Positions 44,301 to 54,895 are shown, numbered from the stretch's first letter. The stretch: 64,000 nt of DNA from Metridium senile (GCA_949775045.1 OX459110.1:11565741-11629740), one strand, 5' to 3'. The notes: a model not told the origin generated them from the sequence alone. Numbers and translations are program-made.

Positions 44301-47300
44301 TGGATTAGTAAATGAATGAATGAATAGATAGATAAATGAATGAATGGGTGGGAGGATGGATGGATGGATGGGTGGGAGGATGGATGGATGGATGGATGGG
44401 TAGATGGATGAATGAATAAATAAATAGATGAATGAATGAATGAATTGGTGGGAGGATTGATGGGTAGATGGGTAGATGGATGAGTTAATGAATGAATAAA
44501 TGAATGAATGAATGGATGGATGGATGGATGGATGGATGGATGGGTAGATGGATGGATGGATGAGTTAATGAATGAATGAATAGATGAATGAATGAATGGT
44601 TGGATGGATGGATGGATGTTGAGTAAATGAATAAATAAATAGATTGATAAATGAATGAATGGGTAAATTTAATGAATAGACGGATGGATTGATGGAAGGA
44701 TGATTCAATCAACCAATCAGTGAATGGATAGATAGATGAGATAATAAATGAATAAATAGATGAACAAATGAATGAATGGATTGAAAGATGAATAATAATA
44801 TTGCATGGTTGGATTTATGGATAGATAAAGGAATGGATGGATTGGGAATGGAGGGAGGGAACAAAAATAAAAAAAATATGCCTGGTTTTGGTGCTTCCAA
44901 CTCAAAGATGATACAAATGTATGTACCAGAACTTCTCTCTCTAATCTAAAGTGTGTTCTATTTGGTTTGCAGTCATTTTTGAAAAGTGGGATCCCTGTGT
45001 TGGGTGTATGGGATGACCATGACTATGGGATGGACCGTGGTGGCAAGGTAATATTATAATAGTAAAATTTGTGTGTCGCCAGCATTTATATTAAGTTAAA
45101 AGAATGTTTACATTAGTCTTGTGTGTAATGTCAGTTCTGCAATCCCTCTTTTAATCAGATATATTATCATTTTTTTATTTACAGTGTGAATCAAAAAACT
45201 GTGAGCACCCAGAAATATTTTAGAAATTCTTCATTGAACAATAATCCTTTTATTGATGTCGATTGTCCACTTTAGTCTTTTGTGTAATACGTTTTTGCAG
45301 TTCTGTGTTCCTTTCCAATGATTTGCTTTGTGCCTCCTTTTTTAATTTTGTTTTTATAGTTAAGTTTTTTGCTGATCCAAGGGCTTTTCTAGAAACAAAA
45401 CCTGGACAATAAAGTACAACAGTATAGGATTGATGTAGCCTCCTCTGCGGTCAACTCTTTGGGATTCCTTTGGATTTTTGGAAGTCCTTTGGATTTTGGG
45501 GATCTTTTGGATTTTGGGGATTCCTTTGGATTTTTGGGATTCCTTTGGATTTTTGGGATTCCTTTGGATTTTTGGGATTTCAATCAGAATGTTTTCCTCT
45601 TCCTCTCCCCCTCCCCCCTCATTTTTCCTTCTTCGCCAGTCTTTCTCGTTCGTAATTACTCCAAAGGAAGCCCCAAAGAGTTCCCTGCAGAGGAGGCTAG
45701 GATTGATGTTTCAATGTTAAATAACAAAGCTGTTTTTCTGTTTTCAAGCATCATGTAGATCGTCTTCTAACTCAAGGGATCTTTCTTGACTTTCTGAATG
45801 AGCCAATAGACAGCCTGCGAAGAGACAGAGAAGGAGTATATACATCTTATTTATTTGGACATGGAGACAAAACTGTCAAGGTAAGCAAAGGGAGAGGAGT
45901 CTATTAAGTTAAAGTACTCCATCAATGCCAGCAAAAGGACTAGTGTTTATGCAATGATAATAAGCAATATAATTATACAATATGGAATATATACAATATG
46001 TGCATATGTGCATAATAAACATTGTATAACAAAACTGCAATTCTATTTTTGAAGATTATTCTGTTGGACACAAGATCACATCTCATCAGAGGTGCAGGGT
46101 GTGACATTCTTGGTCCAAAGCAGTGGACGTGGCTAGAAAGACAACTAAGTGACAAGAATGCCCCTTCATTGACATTGATTGGTAGCGGCATTCAAGTACT
46201 GTCTGACGTGCCTGTGATTGACAAGTGGCATGGATGCCCAGAGAGTTATGATAGGTTGATATGGCTGCTGCAGAAAACACCAAGGGTAAGACACAGGGAT
46301 CCCAAAAGACTGATTGTTTCTGTTGATTGCAGTCATTGCGATGTGGTTATAATGATGATGCATGATGAAGATGGTGATGTTGATGATGATGATGATGATA
46401 ATGATGATGATGGGTATTCAATTTTGATGATCAGATGTAGTATTGATTATCATTATTGTCAGTGATAATGATGGTGATGAAGATGGTTATGACGATAATG
46501 ATGATTAGTGATGGTCATGATTTTGCTTGTTGATGGTGATATGATGACAATGAAGATGAGAAGATGGTGTTGATGATAGTGATGATCTTGCATAGTGATG
46601 GTGACATGATGATGATGAAGATGATGATAATGATGATAATGATGATGATAGTGATGAGCATGATATTGCATGTTGATAGTGATATGATGGTCGATATGGT
46701 GATGATGATGATGAAGATGAGAAGATGATGATATTTATGATTATAATAAAATAATATGAAAGATTGAAATACAATTGAAAAACTAAAATGATCAAACAAA
46801 ATTATTTGAATTAAGAAAAATTAAATAAATATACATTTTTTCATTTTTTTACTTTCCCATTATGTGTGTGATAGTAGATGATTAACCATTAAATAATGAA
46901 TCATGAATTTCTATTGTTAGGTCATGCTTCTCAGTGGTGATGTTCATTTTGGAGAACTACAATGTCTCAATGCAAGTAGTACAGGGTACCCACTATATGA
47001 AGTCACTTCAAGTGGTATGACAGGTGTCTGTGTGTCTCTAATATCCAAGAAATTCTGTCACTGGCTTTTGAGGTAAGTTACAAACACAACTCCCTCTTTA
47101 TCAGCTGTTTGTTTAGTTCGATCCCTCATTCTACTTCTCTTCAAGGGAGCAAAGAGCTGGGGAACTGAGGGGGAGATAGACTCCCTCCCTTTTAACAGTT
47201 CTCATCAAACAACCTCAGCCTTGAAAGCTTGTAATATATACTTCCTCCTTCCTCCTTCCTCCTTCCTCCTTCCTCCTTCCTCCTTCCTCCTTCCTCCCTC

Positions 47301-48593
47301 CTCCCTCCTCTTTTCATTTTCCCCTTTCCTCCTTCCACTTTCCTCATTACTCTTTCCTCTTTCCCCCTTCCTCCTTCCTCTTTCCTCTTTCCTCCTTCGT
47401 CTTTCTTCTTTCCTCCTTCCCCTCCCTCCTTCCTCTTTCCTCTTTCTTCTTTCCTCCTTCCTCTTTCCTCCTTCCTCCTTCCTCCTTCCTCCTTCCTCTT
47501 TCCTCTTCTTTTCTCCCCCTTCTGTTTGTCTTCTTTTACTTCCATCTTTTCTCTCATTGTGTTCGCACTTCTATTTCTCACCCTTTAATCCTCTCCTTTT
47601 TATTGAATTCTCTCCCTCCCCCTCCCTCCACCCCTTTAATAATGATTGCAATAGTTTTATCTATCTCTACCATATAACGACGGTGATCTTAAAGGTGTTA
47701 CATCTTTTTAGTGATGTTGCAGTTTCTTCGGTACGTTTTAATGACGTCATAACTGAACTAAATTATGGGATGATTGACATTGACTGGAGCAAGCAACCAG
47801 TAAGTTGACAGTGATTGTTACCAGCTTTTCTCTTTCATTTGTGGCACAGGTTAGGTTAAAGATTATGATTGTATACTGTTGTTGTTTTAGGTTAAAGTTT
47901 CATTAGAAGTAAGAGGAGAAAAAGGAATCTATTTACAACATGCTGTATCATTAGACCAACTTAGTAAGGTAAGAGGGGATAATATTTCTTTATTTCTTTA
48001 TTAAACTTCCACTGAGTAGCTAATAACAATCAATTATAAGAAAGAAAACTAGGAATAACTGTAATAGTAATAATAAAAAATCTCAACGAGGGAAAGTCAC
48101 TGCTACAGTGCAAGTTCAACTAGGTGAAAGCCATATGTGACAACTTCCAGTTTTAGCCACCACCCATGTTTTATGTGGATGTGGGTGTAATGATTATTGT
48201 ATTTATTATTATTTTTTTCCATCATCATTATTATTATTATCATCATCATTGCTTTTGTATCACTACCATTTCCATTTCCATCATCGTCATAATCATTGTC
48301 ATCATTATTACCATCATCACTATCATTACCATATTTTCCATCATTATCATCATCACCATCAACCATTTGTGTTGTCGCCATTCTCATCATTCTCATCATC
48401 ATCATCATCTATGCAGTCATTCTTCCTGGTATTCTAAGATGTGATGTATTACATGCCATTTTCTGTTCCCCAGCGAGGTGAGCCATCTCGGTGTCCCAAG
48501 GCAGCAAGACCAGCTCCTTTCTATCCTAAAGCAATGTTCTGGTCTTCAGTGTATTTATTGGTATTACTAGTTATATTTATTCTTCTTAGGTAA
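41352..48593 (+). CDS. PhoD-like (alkaline phosphatase D) metallophosphatase, membrane anchored, 10 exons
   Basis: Members of the PhoD-like family (Pfam PF09423) are metal-dependent phosphatases or phosphodiesterases; substrate here is unknown. Exons: 41352-41521, 43414-43490, 44066-44169, 44973-45047, 45749-45880, 46055-46285, 46921-47072, 47712-47799, 47891-47968, 48474-48593; 1227 nt, 408 aa plus stop, all phases close. Residues 1-32 hold a signal peptide or signal anchor. Metal-site motifs in order: GSCSNQN (54-60), WLGDAVYADN (79-88), GVWDDHDYG (128-136), [10 protein letters not shown] (266-275). The C-terminus is a hydrophobic segment (390-407, [15 protein letters not shown]), so the enzyme should face the lumen or outside. 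ATG at 41352 is in good context (ACGATGG). The TAA stop overlaps a perfect donor (AG/GTAAGT), so a further exon cannot be excluded. Confidence 0.9.
42350..43290. mobile_element. Possible 0.9 kb element with AAGGTAGT ends in PhoD intron 1
   Basis: TAAGGTAGTTCGGGC near 42350 and GGATCCCATACTACCTTA near 43285 form a short imperfect inverted repeat. The interior has no homology I recognise, and the AAAATGGGGTGACACTG-like and ATAATGGGTCACCGTACTCG blocks look like internal duplication. Low certainty. Confidence 0.4.
44225..44840. repeat. (GGAT/GAAT)n tetranucleotide array
   Basis: About 600 bp of GATG, AATG and GATA tetranucleotides in PhoD intron 3, ending 130 bp before exon 4. Open frames on the minus strand are Ile/His/Pro-rich artefacts. 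Confidence 0.92.
45425..45705. mobile_element. Inverted-repeat element with TTTGGATTTTTGGGATTCC minisatellite core
   Basis: Left TTGATGTAGCCTCCTCTGCG, right GCAGAGGAGGCTAGGATTGA with inner AACTCTTTGGG / CCCAAAGAGTT. The core repeats an 18 bp unit about seven times at 45460-45580. Ends 45 bp before exon 5 of the PhoD-like gene. Confidence 0.85.
46340..46740. repeat. (GAT)n array in PhoD intron 6
   Basis: Interrupted GAT/GGT/AAT trinucleotides, with higher-order blocks repeating TGTTGATRGTGATATGATG and GAAGATGAGAAGATGATG. Confidence 0.88.
47235..47520. repeat. Polypyrimidine (CTTCCTC)n tract in PhoD intron 7
   Basis: About 285 bp of C/T only on the plus strand with CTTCCTC and TTTCCTC heptamers. 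Confidence 0.92.
48190..48425. repeat. (ATC/ATT)n microsatellite before PhoD exon 10
   Basis: Interrupted ATC, ATT and TCC trinucleotides ending about 50 bp before the last coding exon. Confidence 0.85.
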
Positions 48594-48689
48594 GTAGAGA
48601 ATGTCCATACTTCAGTAGGACAGTTAAGTACGTACGGAAATGTTCGTGAAATAATGCACTTTTTTGTTGCCACTGAAAATAATTAAGAA

Positions 48690-48905
48690 GCAAGGATGGC
48701 ACAGTTGGTTAGTGCGCGGTGTTCTGTGCGAGAGGTCCCGAGTTCGATCTCCTGTGACCTCGCATCCTTGGTTCAACTTCTCTTCTTTCCGTATAGCTTT
48801 AAGTAGCTTTAAATACCCGTAAAACGGAGCACTAGTGGAGAGATGGAAGTAAAATGAGCGCACCGACGGCTCTCTGGAAGATCAGCTTCGGCTGAAGGGA
48901 CCGTT
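48690..48905 (+). mobile_element. tRNA-derived SINE with intact internal promoter
   Basis: A box TGGCACAGTTGG at 48697-48708 and B box AGTTCGATCTCC at about 48741-48752, in a tRNA-like head that starts GGATGGCACAG and closes GACCTCGCATCC. The body continues GTTCAACTTC, AAGTAGCTTTAAATACCCGT, CAGCTTCGGCTGAAGGGACC. Copies of the body at 31765-32060 in reverse. It is not a functional tRNA: the anticodon arm does not fold properly and the body is fused. Confidence 0.8.
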
Positions 48906-48998
48906 GCGACGTAAAATACTATTCTTTACTTTTATTACTGACAATGCGGCAAAAAGAAAGAAAAGATAAAACAGGAAGAAAAGGATAAACGATTTAAG

Positions 48999-49004
48999 AA
49001 TAAA
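48999..49004 (+). terminator. Candidate poly(A) signal for the PhoD-like gene
   Basis: AATAAA about 400 bp after the stop and just after the SINE. Weak evidence. Confidence 0.25.
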
Positions 49005-49149
49005 ACCTATCATAAAGTACGAAAGTAAAAAAAGAAGCAAAGGGATGCGAGAAAGATGCAAATAAGGAAATAGCAGAAAGGAGACAAACTAGAATGCAAC
49101 GCGCAAAGTTCCCAGAATTTACAGTATTATCAGCATGCTACTGAAACTG

Positions 49150-49790
49150 ATTTCTTTTGCTCCCAACAGGATTTCAATTTCTATTTCCAAATTTCTACTA
49201 TTAAGAATACTTTTACCATTACTCGGGCTACCTGTGCAAAACAAGACACACCTTCAAATTCAGCCAATCAACGGCAAGGTAAAGAGTGAGTAAAAACGTT
49301 GGACTCCGTTGAAAATGGCGGGAAAATTGTGGAAATGCGCGCGCGTGCGCTATTTATTCAAGGTGGTAAAGTGAAAGTTAGAGAACGGGATTTAATTTAT
49401 TGAATTAATGATAAGTAATAAAGTATTAAAGATTATTATTAATATTATTATTATTATTAACAAAAACACGTTGACGTGATTATGAAATTTAGTCTCAAAC
49501 AAATTCTGACAAAATTATGTTAACTTATACAAACATTTTTCAATATTTATCGCTTTAAACTGCCATTGAATTATATATAATATAATGTCCGCAAATTCAA
49601 AATTATGAATCTGAATTTGAACTCAATTAAATGAATGCTCCAGAAAATGAGTTATATTAATTATTTATTGATGATTTTAAATGATTGACAATTTTATTGT
49701 TTGTGGAAACAAAACTGCAACGGACCATATTAATTATTTTAGAATACGCAAGTGAAGAATTTTAATTAAATTCTCTACTTTCACATGACC
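49150..49790. other. Intergenic, little recognisable
   Basis: A small CpG-dense patch with GGCGGGAAAATTGTGG and GCGCGCGCGTGCGC at about 49316-49352, then (TTA)n near 49430-49460 and AT-rich DNA. No coding exon. Confidence 0.45.
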
Positions 49791-49796
49791 ATAATG

Positions 49797-49962
49797 TCTA
49801 TAGGGTGGTTTCAATAAACCCGTGAAACAAATTTTGCTCTATTAGTGTGTAATAGTCAAATTCAAACAATAGAAAACAAAACAATTAGAGTGTAATAGCA
49901 CTAATTACGCTAAAATGTATTTCACGGGTTTATGAAAACGTACCACTCTATAAAGACCATAA
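49797..49962. mobile_element. Foldback MITE with AAACCCGTGAAA arms
   Basis: Left TATAGGGTGGTTTCAATAAA, CCCGTGAAAC; right TTTCACGGGTTTATGAAAAC, GTACCACTCTATA. Inner inverted TTAGTGTGTAATAG / AGTGTAATAGCACTAAT. Flanked by TA/TATA. Related to 8138-8415. Confidence 0.85.
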
Positions 49963-50030
49963 AAAATGTTGATTTAACTTTACTGACGTTTCGAGCTTTA
50001 GCCCTTCGTCGGAGTAAAAGAGTTAAACGT
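49962..50030 (-). mobile_element. Hammerhead-like repeat, truncated copy 2
   Basis: ATAAAAAATGTTGATTTAA-like stem, then the complement of CCGACGAAGGGCTAAAGCTC, GAAACGTCAGTAAAGTT. Directly adjacent to the preceding MITE, only one stem arm is long. Confidence 0.7.
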
Positions 50031-50054
50031 TAAAATTAGTTTTTTTGTTAGTTA

Positions 50055-50160
50055 TTCTTATTCAAATTTGTTTGATTTGAATTACAATTGGTTTGACTTC
50101 AATTATACCAACTACCCCCCAAAACAGAAGGCATTGTGGGTATTGTAAAAGTAGAGAATT
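50055..50160 (-). repeat. Second copy of the AATTCAAATCAAACAAATTG element end
   Basis: The reverse complement reads CTCTACTTTTACAATACCCA, CTTCTGTTTTGGGGGGTAGT and one to two minisatellite units, matching 18540-18620, where the unit has expanded to about ten copies. Confidence 0.75.
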
Positions 50161-50860
50161 AGCTTTTAATAGAAATTAGATAGCAATTTATTCCTTTTCA
50201 GTTATCTATATATGTAAAATAACAGCTTCAAATTCTATTATATCAAATCGAAATTTATCAAATTAAATAGCAATTTAGTAAATATATATATGTTATAAAT
50301 AGTTAGGTATTAGTTTAATGAATTTTTTAGGGGCGTACTTCTCTCAAGAATACGAATAAACAAACAAAAAAGTACAGCAAAACAATTAGTTTATTTGATG
50401 AAATAGTTTAGATACAGTGCAGGAGAGGTTTTGATTTTGTCAGTTTGAAGAATTCTTAGCTGCAACTTCCCTCGTGAAGTCATATTACTATTTCTGGAGA
50501 ACTATACGCCCATTTTAGTATATATTTATATATCATGTATTTTTAATCTTGTTTTTATTGGTATTTTGTGGTGTTTAGGATGGTTTTTTTAATAAAATGA
50601 AATCTCTGGCAAAGTTTATACATTTATTTTGTTAACTGATGACTTTATAAACGTTTTTACTTCACGCCTTGTTTAACATTCCCGAGAGTAAACGAGTATT
50701 GTTTGTCGTCGTACTAGTTTGATAAAGCAAGAATAACAGACAAACGACTTGATTTGGACTATGTTCATCCATTTATTTGGTTACATGACATACCATATTA
50801 TTTATTGAATACTAGATAATGTACATGTATACCCTTTCGTTGCTCCTTAACCAATAGGAT
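50160..50860. other. Intergenic, nothing recognised
   Basis: AT-rich sequence without open frames or clear repeats. Confidence 0.5.
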
Positions 50861-50863
50861 TTC

Positions 50864-51043
50864 GAGTTAATACACCTTATTACAAATGGCGACCTTTTGT
50901 TCCATTGGCCCTTGTTGCCTCACTCTCATGAAATCATTCTTTTGCCTTTGAGCTTGAGTGAATTTAAAAGAAAAGAATAATTTCACGAGAACGAGACATC
51001 AAGGGCCAGTCAGCCATTTTGGAATAAGGTGTATAACCTTTGT
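50864..51043. mobile_element. Foldback MITE with AATACACCTTATT ends
   Basis: Left TTAATACACCTTATTACAAA then TGGC; right GCCATTTTGGAATAAGGTGT then ATAAC. Inner blocks TTGGCCCTTGTTGCCTC.. / ..GACATCAAGGGCCAG also pair. Confidence 0.85.
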
Positions 51044-51254
51044 TTATTACCTCCCCCCCCCCCCCAAAAAAAATGACGTCACGGCAGTCAACATGGAAAA
51101 ACTTTAAGCAAAACATTTCACATTGGCATTCATTGTTCGCTTGTCTGTTCTTTTGATTCCCTTCTACAAATCGATTGGCCGCAACGTTTTGATATCTCTT
51201 ATCGTTGTACTGTTCGCCCATACGAACTCAATTAAACAAATCTCGGACAATGCC

Positions 51255-51690
51255 GCATCATTTACTCGATGGCCATAGCCCGTCGATACCTTTTTACTAT
51301 TTTACTATTCACCAGTGACAACTACAAAGTCTACGAAGACTCCAAAGACTCATTTACTCCGTGGACCATACGAATTCTCAGAATAAGCTGCATCAATTAC
51401 TCGATGGCCGTAGCCCTTCGATATCTTTTTAGGACTCGATCATTTACTCGATGGGCCGAGCTAACCCTTCGATGCTTCTTACCATGGCATTGCACTATTC
51501 GTCAATGAGAAGTCACGAAGTCATTTACTCGATGGCCATGGCCTTTCGATATCTTTTTCTAACACCTTCCGAGACAATTATTCATGTATCTCTATCATTG
51601 CAAGGTCAACGTTCGTTACCTTTCAAGGTAGCGCAGGGCTATTACTCGATGGCCGTAGCCCGTCGATATCTTTTTTTACCATTGTACTTC
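51255..51690. repeat. Degenerate tandem repeat TTACTCGATGGCCRTAGCCC
   Basis: Five copies of TTACTCGATGGCCATAGCCC followed by GTCGATAYCTTTTT at about 51261, 51394, 51432, 51520 and 51642, with variable spacers. It lies right after the GPCR stop. Confidence 0.85.
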
Positions 51691-51702
51691 TGCTAATCAA
51701 AA

Positions 51703-52803
51703 CTACGAAGTGCTAGAATAACCCTCATTTGTCGCCGCACGCTGTGACACAGCTGGTGACGTCACAGTTAGTCTGATAGTGTTTTTATCAATGTATGTAT
51801 TATCAAACCCAACGGTAGTACCCGGTAAAACTCGTCTCTTCCCACATCGACAAAGCAACAAGTCGCGGAATCCTTTTCTGTAATTTTCATTGAATAGAAC
51901 GTAAAGAATTGGACTTATGGCGCTGTTAGCATGGCCTAGAAAAAACCCTGTGTACCACAGAGGCACTGGGACACACGGATCAACGTAGAAGTATATGAAT
52001 TGACTGATATATATAGGCAGCCAACATACGGCAAACACAATCACCACGACGAGTAACATCCGAAGAACTTTCTTTTTTGATTTATCTGCTTGTTGCTCAT
52101 TGGCTGCACTCCGCTGACCAGGAACCTTGCGGATCCATAACTTGTAGACAATGACGGAATACAAGACGGACATGACTAGAAGTGGAATAGCATAAAAGAA
52201 GAGAAATAGAACTACGGTGAAGTCCTGAGGAGCAGTGCTGGTTTTTCCAGCAGGGAGCTGCCATGTCTCGATGCAGTGACGAGGTCCGTTTTCTATCTCC
52301 ACAACGTTCATTGCGTAAAGCATCGGCGAACTTATGGCTAAAGCTATTAACCATATCACAGCCATCATTACGTACGCAACAGAAAACGTAACGTAACGAC
52401 GTAACGGAAACACTACCGCAAAGAATCGATCAATAGCTATAGCAGTCATATTCAAGACCGTACTCCCAACCGAGAGAGACTGGATGAACGGGATTAATTT
52501 ACATAAAGCTATCCCCAGATCCCCTGCTATCCAATTTTGCGTGGGGCTTAGGAACGAGGCTGTTGTGGACGGCATGTTCCATACTGTTAGAAGTAAATCA
52601 GCGACCGCCATGTTGATGATAAGGTAGTTGGTGACTGTATGCATACGACGGTTCAATGCCACTGTAGCGATGACCAGGACATTTCCAGTAAATGATACCA
52701 CTGTCATCACGATGTATAAGGACCCTAACACTATAAGGCCAGTCTCGGTTGGTGGGTCATTGTTAGGGCAAATGCCAAACCCGCTAGCTGTGGTATTGTT
52801 CAT
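51703..52803 (-). CDS. Class A (rhodopsin family) G-protein-coupled receptor, neuropeptide-receptor type
   Basis: Single open exon of 366 aa with seven hydrophobic segments. N-glycosylation site near the N-terminus (MNNTT). TM1 GNVLVIATVALNRRM; TM2 INMAVADLLLTVW with the sodium-site Asp; TM3 starts at a Cys (ALCKLIPFIQ) and ends AIDRFFAVVFPLRR, so the DRY motif is DRF; TM4 AVIWLIALAISSPMLY; loop 2 Cys in PRHCIETW for the disulfide; TM5 YAIPLLVMSVLYSVIVYKLW; TM6 FAVCWLPIYI; TM7 HANSAISPILYVLFNENYRK, i.e. SPxxLY-type instead of NPxxY; then Cys-rich LLLCRCGKR, a likely palmitoylation site. Overall pattern resembles NPFF/orexin/QRFP/galanin-like peptide receptors, but the ligand cannot be told. 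An acceptor-like CCCACCAG about 12 bp before the ATG suggests a spliced 5' UTR. Confidence 0.93.
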   Translation of the reverse strand: MNNTTASGFGICPNNDPPTETGLIVLGSLYIVMTVVSFTGNVLVIATVALNRRMHTVTNYLIINMAVADLLLTVWNMPSTTASFLSPTQNWIAGDLGIALCKLIPFIQSLSVGSTVLNMTAIAIDRFFAVVFPLRRYVTFSVAYVMMAVIWLIALAISSPMLYAMNVVEIENGPRHCIETWQLPAGKTSTAPQDFTVVLFLFFYAIPLLVMSVLYSVIVYKLWIRKVPGQRSAANEQQADKSKKKVLRMLLVVVIVFAVCWLPIYISQFIYFYVDPCVPVPLWYTGFFLGHANSAISPILYVLFNENYRKGFRDLLLCRCGKRRVLPGTTVGFDNTYIDKNTIRLTVTSPAVSQRAATNEGYSSTS

Positions 52804-52884
52804 GATGTTGGTATCTGGTGGGGAAAATGGATATTATCATAATCATAATGATTACATTCATGATTGTGCTGTTGGTTAATATGG

Positions 52885-53650
52885 AACTGCTGATGATGAT
52901 GATGCTGATTGTGGTGGTGACGTCGTTGAAGATAATGATGATATGCTAATAAATTATAGTGATGATGATGATAATAGTGCTGATGATGACCATGCAGCTG
53001 ATGATGATGATGATGCTGATTCGGTGGTGGTGGTGGTGACGTCGTTGAAGATGATGATATGATAATAAATGATATTGATGATGATGATAATAGTGTTGAT
53101 GATGGCTATGCAGCTGCTGGTGATAATAAGGCTGATGATGATATGATAATAAAGTATATTGATGATGATGATAATAGTGCTGATGATGGCTATGCAACTG
53201 CTGGTGATGATAAGGCTGATGATGATATGATAATAAATTATATTGATGATGATGATAATAGTGCTGATGATGGCTATGCAACTGCTGATGATGATGCTGA
53301 TTTGGTGGTGGTGGTGACGTTGTTGAAGATGATGATATGATAATAAATTATATTGATGATGATGATAATAGTGCTGATGATGGCTATGCAACTGCTGATG
53401 ATGATAAGGCTGATGATGATATGATAATAGATTATAGTGATGATGATGATAACAACCTCGTCCCCAGGGCCTTCTCTCTGAATTGGAGTCGGCCGAGAAG
53501 GCCCTGGGGACGAGGTTGTGATGATAATAGTGCTGATGATGGCCATGCTACTGCTGATGGTGGTGGTGTACCCAGATTAATAACGATGATTGTGATGATG
53601 CTGATGATAAAGTATATAGTGATAATGGTATTTTGTTGGAGGTGATGGTC
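52885..53650. repeat. GAT-rich minisatellite upstream of the GPCR
   Basis: Units of about 105 bp: GATGATGATGATAATAGTGC, TGATGATGGCTATGCAACTG, CTGATGATGATAAGGCTGAT, GATGATATGATAATAAATTA, repeated about six times with a variant block GGTGGTGGTGACGTYGTTGA. Confidence 0.9.
53452..53519. mobile_element. 68 bp hairpin MITE inside the GAT minisatellite
   Basis: CAACCTCGTCCCCAGGGCCT, TCTC and GAGA, AGGCCCTGGGGACGAGGTTG are perfect 23-24 bp arms around an 18-20 bp loop. TGATGATAA stands on both sides, a possible 8-9 bp target duplication, though the host array is itself repetitive. Confidence 0.85.
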
Positions 53651-53825
53651 GTATAAGCCTAATGATCGTGTTAATGGATGTGCGCGTTTATTTACTAATT
53701 TATTCATTCATTTAGTTATTATTTGGTATATTGAGTGTTTATGCATAGAAAAAAAAATAGGACAATTCCTCCGAGACATTCTATGAAGCTGAAGCATGGA
53801 ATCTGTTTTTGTTTGTCTTACTTAA

Positions 53826-54553
53826 GGACGGGGCCTACTAATTAAAAAGTAATGCATTCTTCAAATAACTATGTGAGTTATTTTAACCCTTGAGAGGGTT
53901 CTACAAATCTGTCTAAAAAAGGTGGGGTCACCGGGCAGTTAAAAGAAATAATGAGTCTTAAATATGGCTGACGTCACGATTTTACCGGCATCGACAAATA
54001 TTTTTTTTTTTCAAAGGATTTTCATTGAAACATCTCTTTGATAGCGGTAAACAATTAACAAGTAATTTTCTAATAGGAATATATATCTTGTAACGTATTT
54101 TCAAAAGTTAGTAGTGAAATATGATTTTTTTAGCATCGCGACTTGTATTTTACGAGGTTCAGAAAATTCGAAATTTTGTCGATTTTCCATTCAAAAATCA
54201 GTTGCTTTTTCGAAATTTTACATCAAAACCATTGTTTAACATGTTCTTAATAATTGCAGTTGTAAAAAAATTGGGGTTACCGGGCGTTTTAAAAAGTTAT
54301 CGCGTGGTAAACTTTGCCGCCGAAGATCAACATAAGACAATTTCTTTCCGGTCCCCTCCCTACTAAGTAAAGAAATTCGTCATCATAAGTGCATTGTGGG
54401 ACTGTTTTTATAAAAACCGCTACCGTCGCGTCTACCATCGTTAGATGGTTTTTTTATTTGTATTTCGTCATCTTTTGAGGTAAGATAGCGCGTTAAAATG
54501 GAAACTATGTAGATGCGCAGTAGCCTGCGCAGTGGCAATAGTAGGCCCCGTCC
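53826..54553. mobile_element. TTAA-flanked 0.73 kb DNA transposon, non-autonomous
   Basis: TTAA at 53822-53825 and 54554-54557 border ends GGACGGGGCCTACTA and TAGTAGGCCCCGTCC. TTAA duplication is characteristic of piggyBac and Kolobok superfamilies. The interior has two related blocks (TGGGGTCACCGGGCAGTTAA near 53930; TTGGGGTTACCGGGCGTTTT near 54280) and no transposase. Confidence 0.8.
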
Positions 54554-54714
54554 TTAATTTATCATAAAACTTTGATGTTTTCTAATTGATTTGAAAATAA
54601 TTATTTATTCATCAATTTATATTTGTAATTGAAAATGCATTAAAATTTCCACTGCATCAATAGAATATTGTATTATTTTATCACATGACAAAACTAGCCA
54701 ATTACAATAAATCC

Positions 54715-54895
54715 CGCAAGAGCGGGAAAATTGAAATAGGCCGGCGCGCGCGCGTTCTGTATGTTTTGGTACGACCGCCATCTTGGATTTCACCGGCGTA
54801 AATAAAAATATCCTCAAAAATACGTTAGAAATGCACTCAAAACTACTTAAAAACTGGTACTTTTCGGAAAAAAAGACGACAACGAGGTAAGTGAT
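54715..54895 (+). promoter_or_regulatory. CpG-rich promoter-like patch with YY1-type site and splice donor
   Basis: GGCCGGCGCGCGCGCG at about 54740, then CCGCCATCTTGG at 54776-54787 (fits the YY1 consensus), and about 100 bp later GACAACGAG/GTAAGTG at 54886. This could be the promoter and non-coding first exon of a plus-strand gene whose coding exons lie past 64000, or a repeat. No coding exon seen downstream in the window. Confidence 0.35.

Noticed and set aside
44485..44905. Minus-strand Ile/His/Pro-rich frames
   Set aside because: Translations of the (GGAT/GAAT)n array in PhoD intron 3.
48690..48765. Possible tRNA gene
   Set aside because: A and B boxes are present but the cloverleaf is poor and the sequence continues into a body repeated elsewhere, so it is a SINE head.
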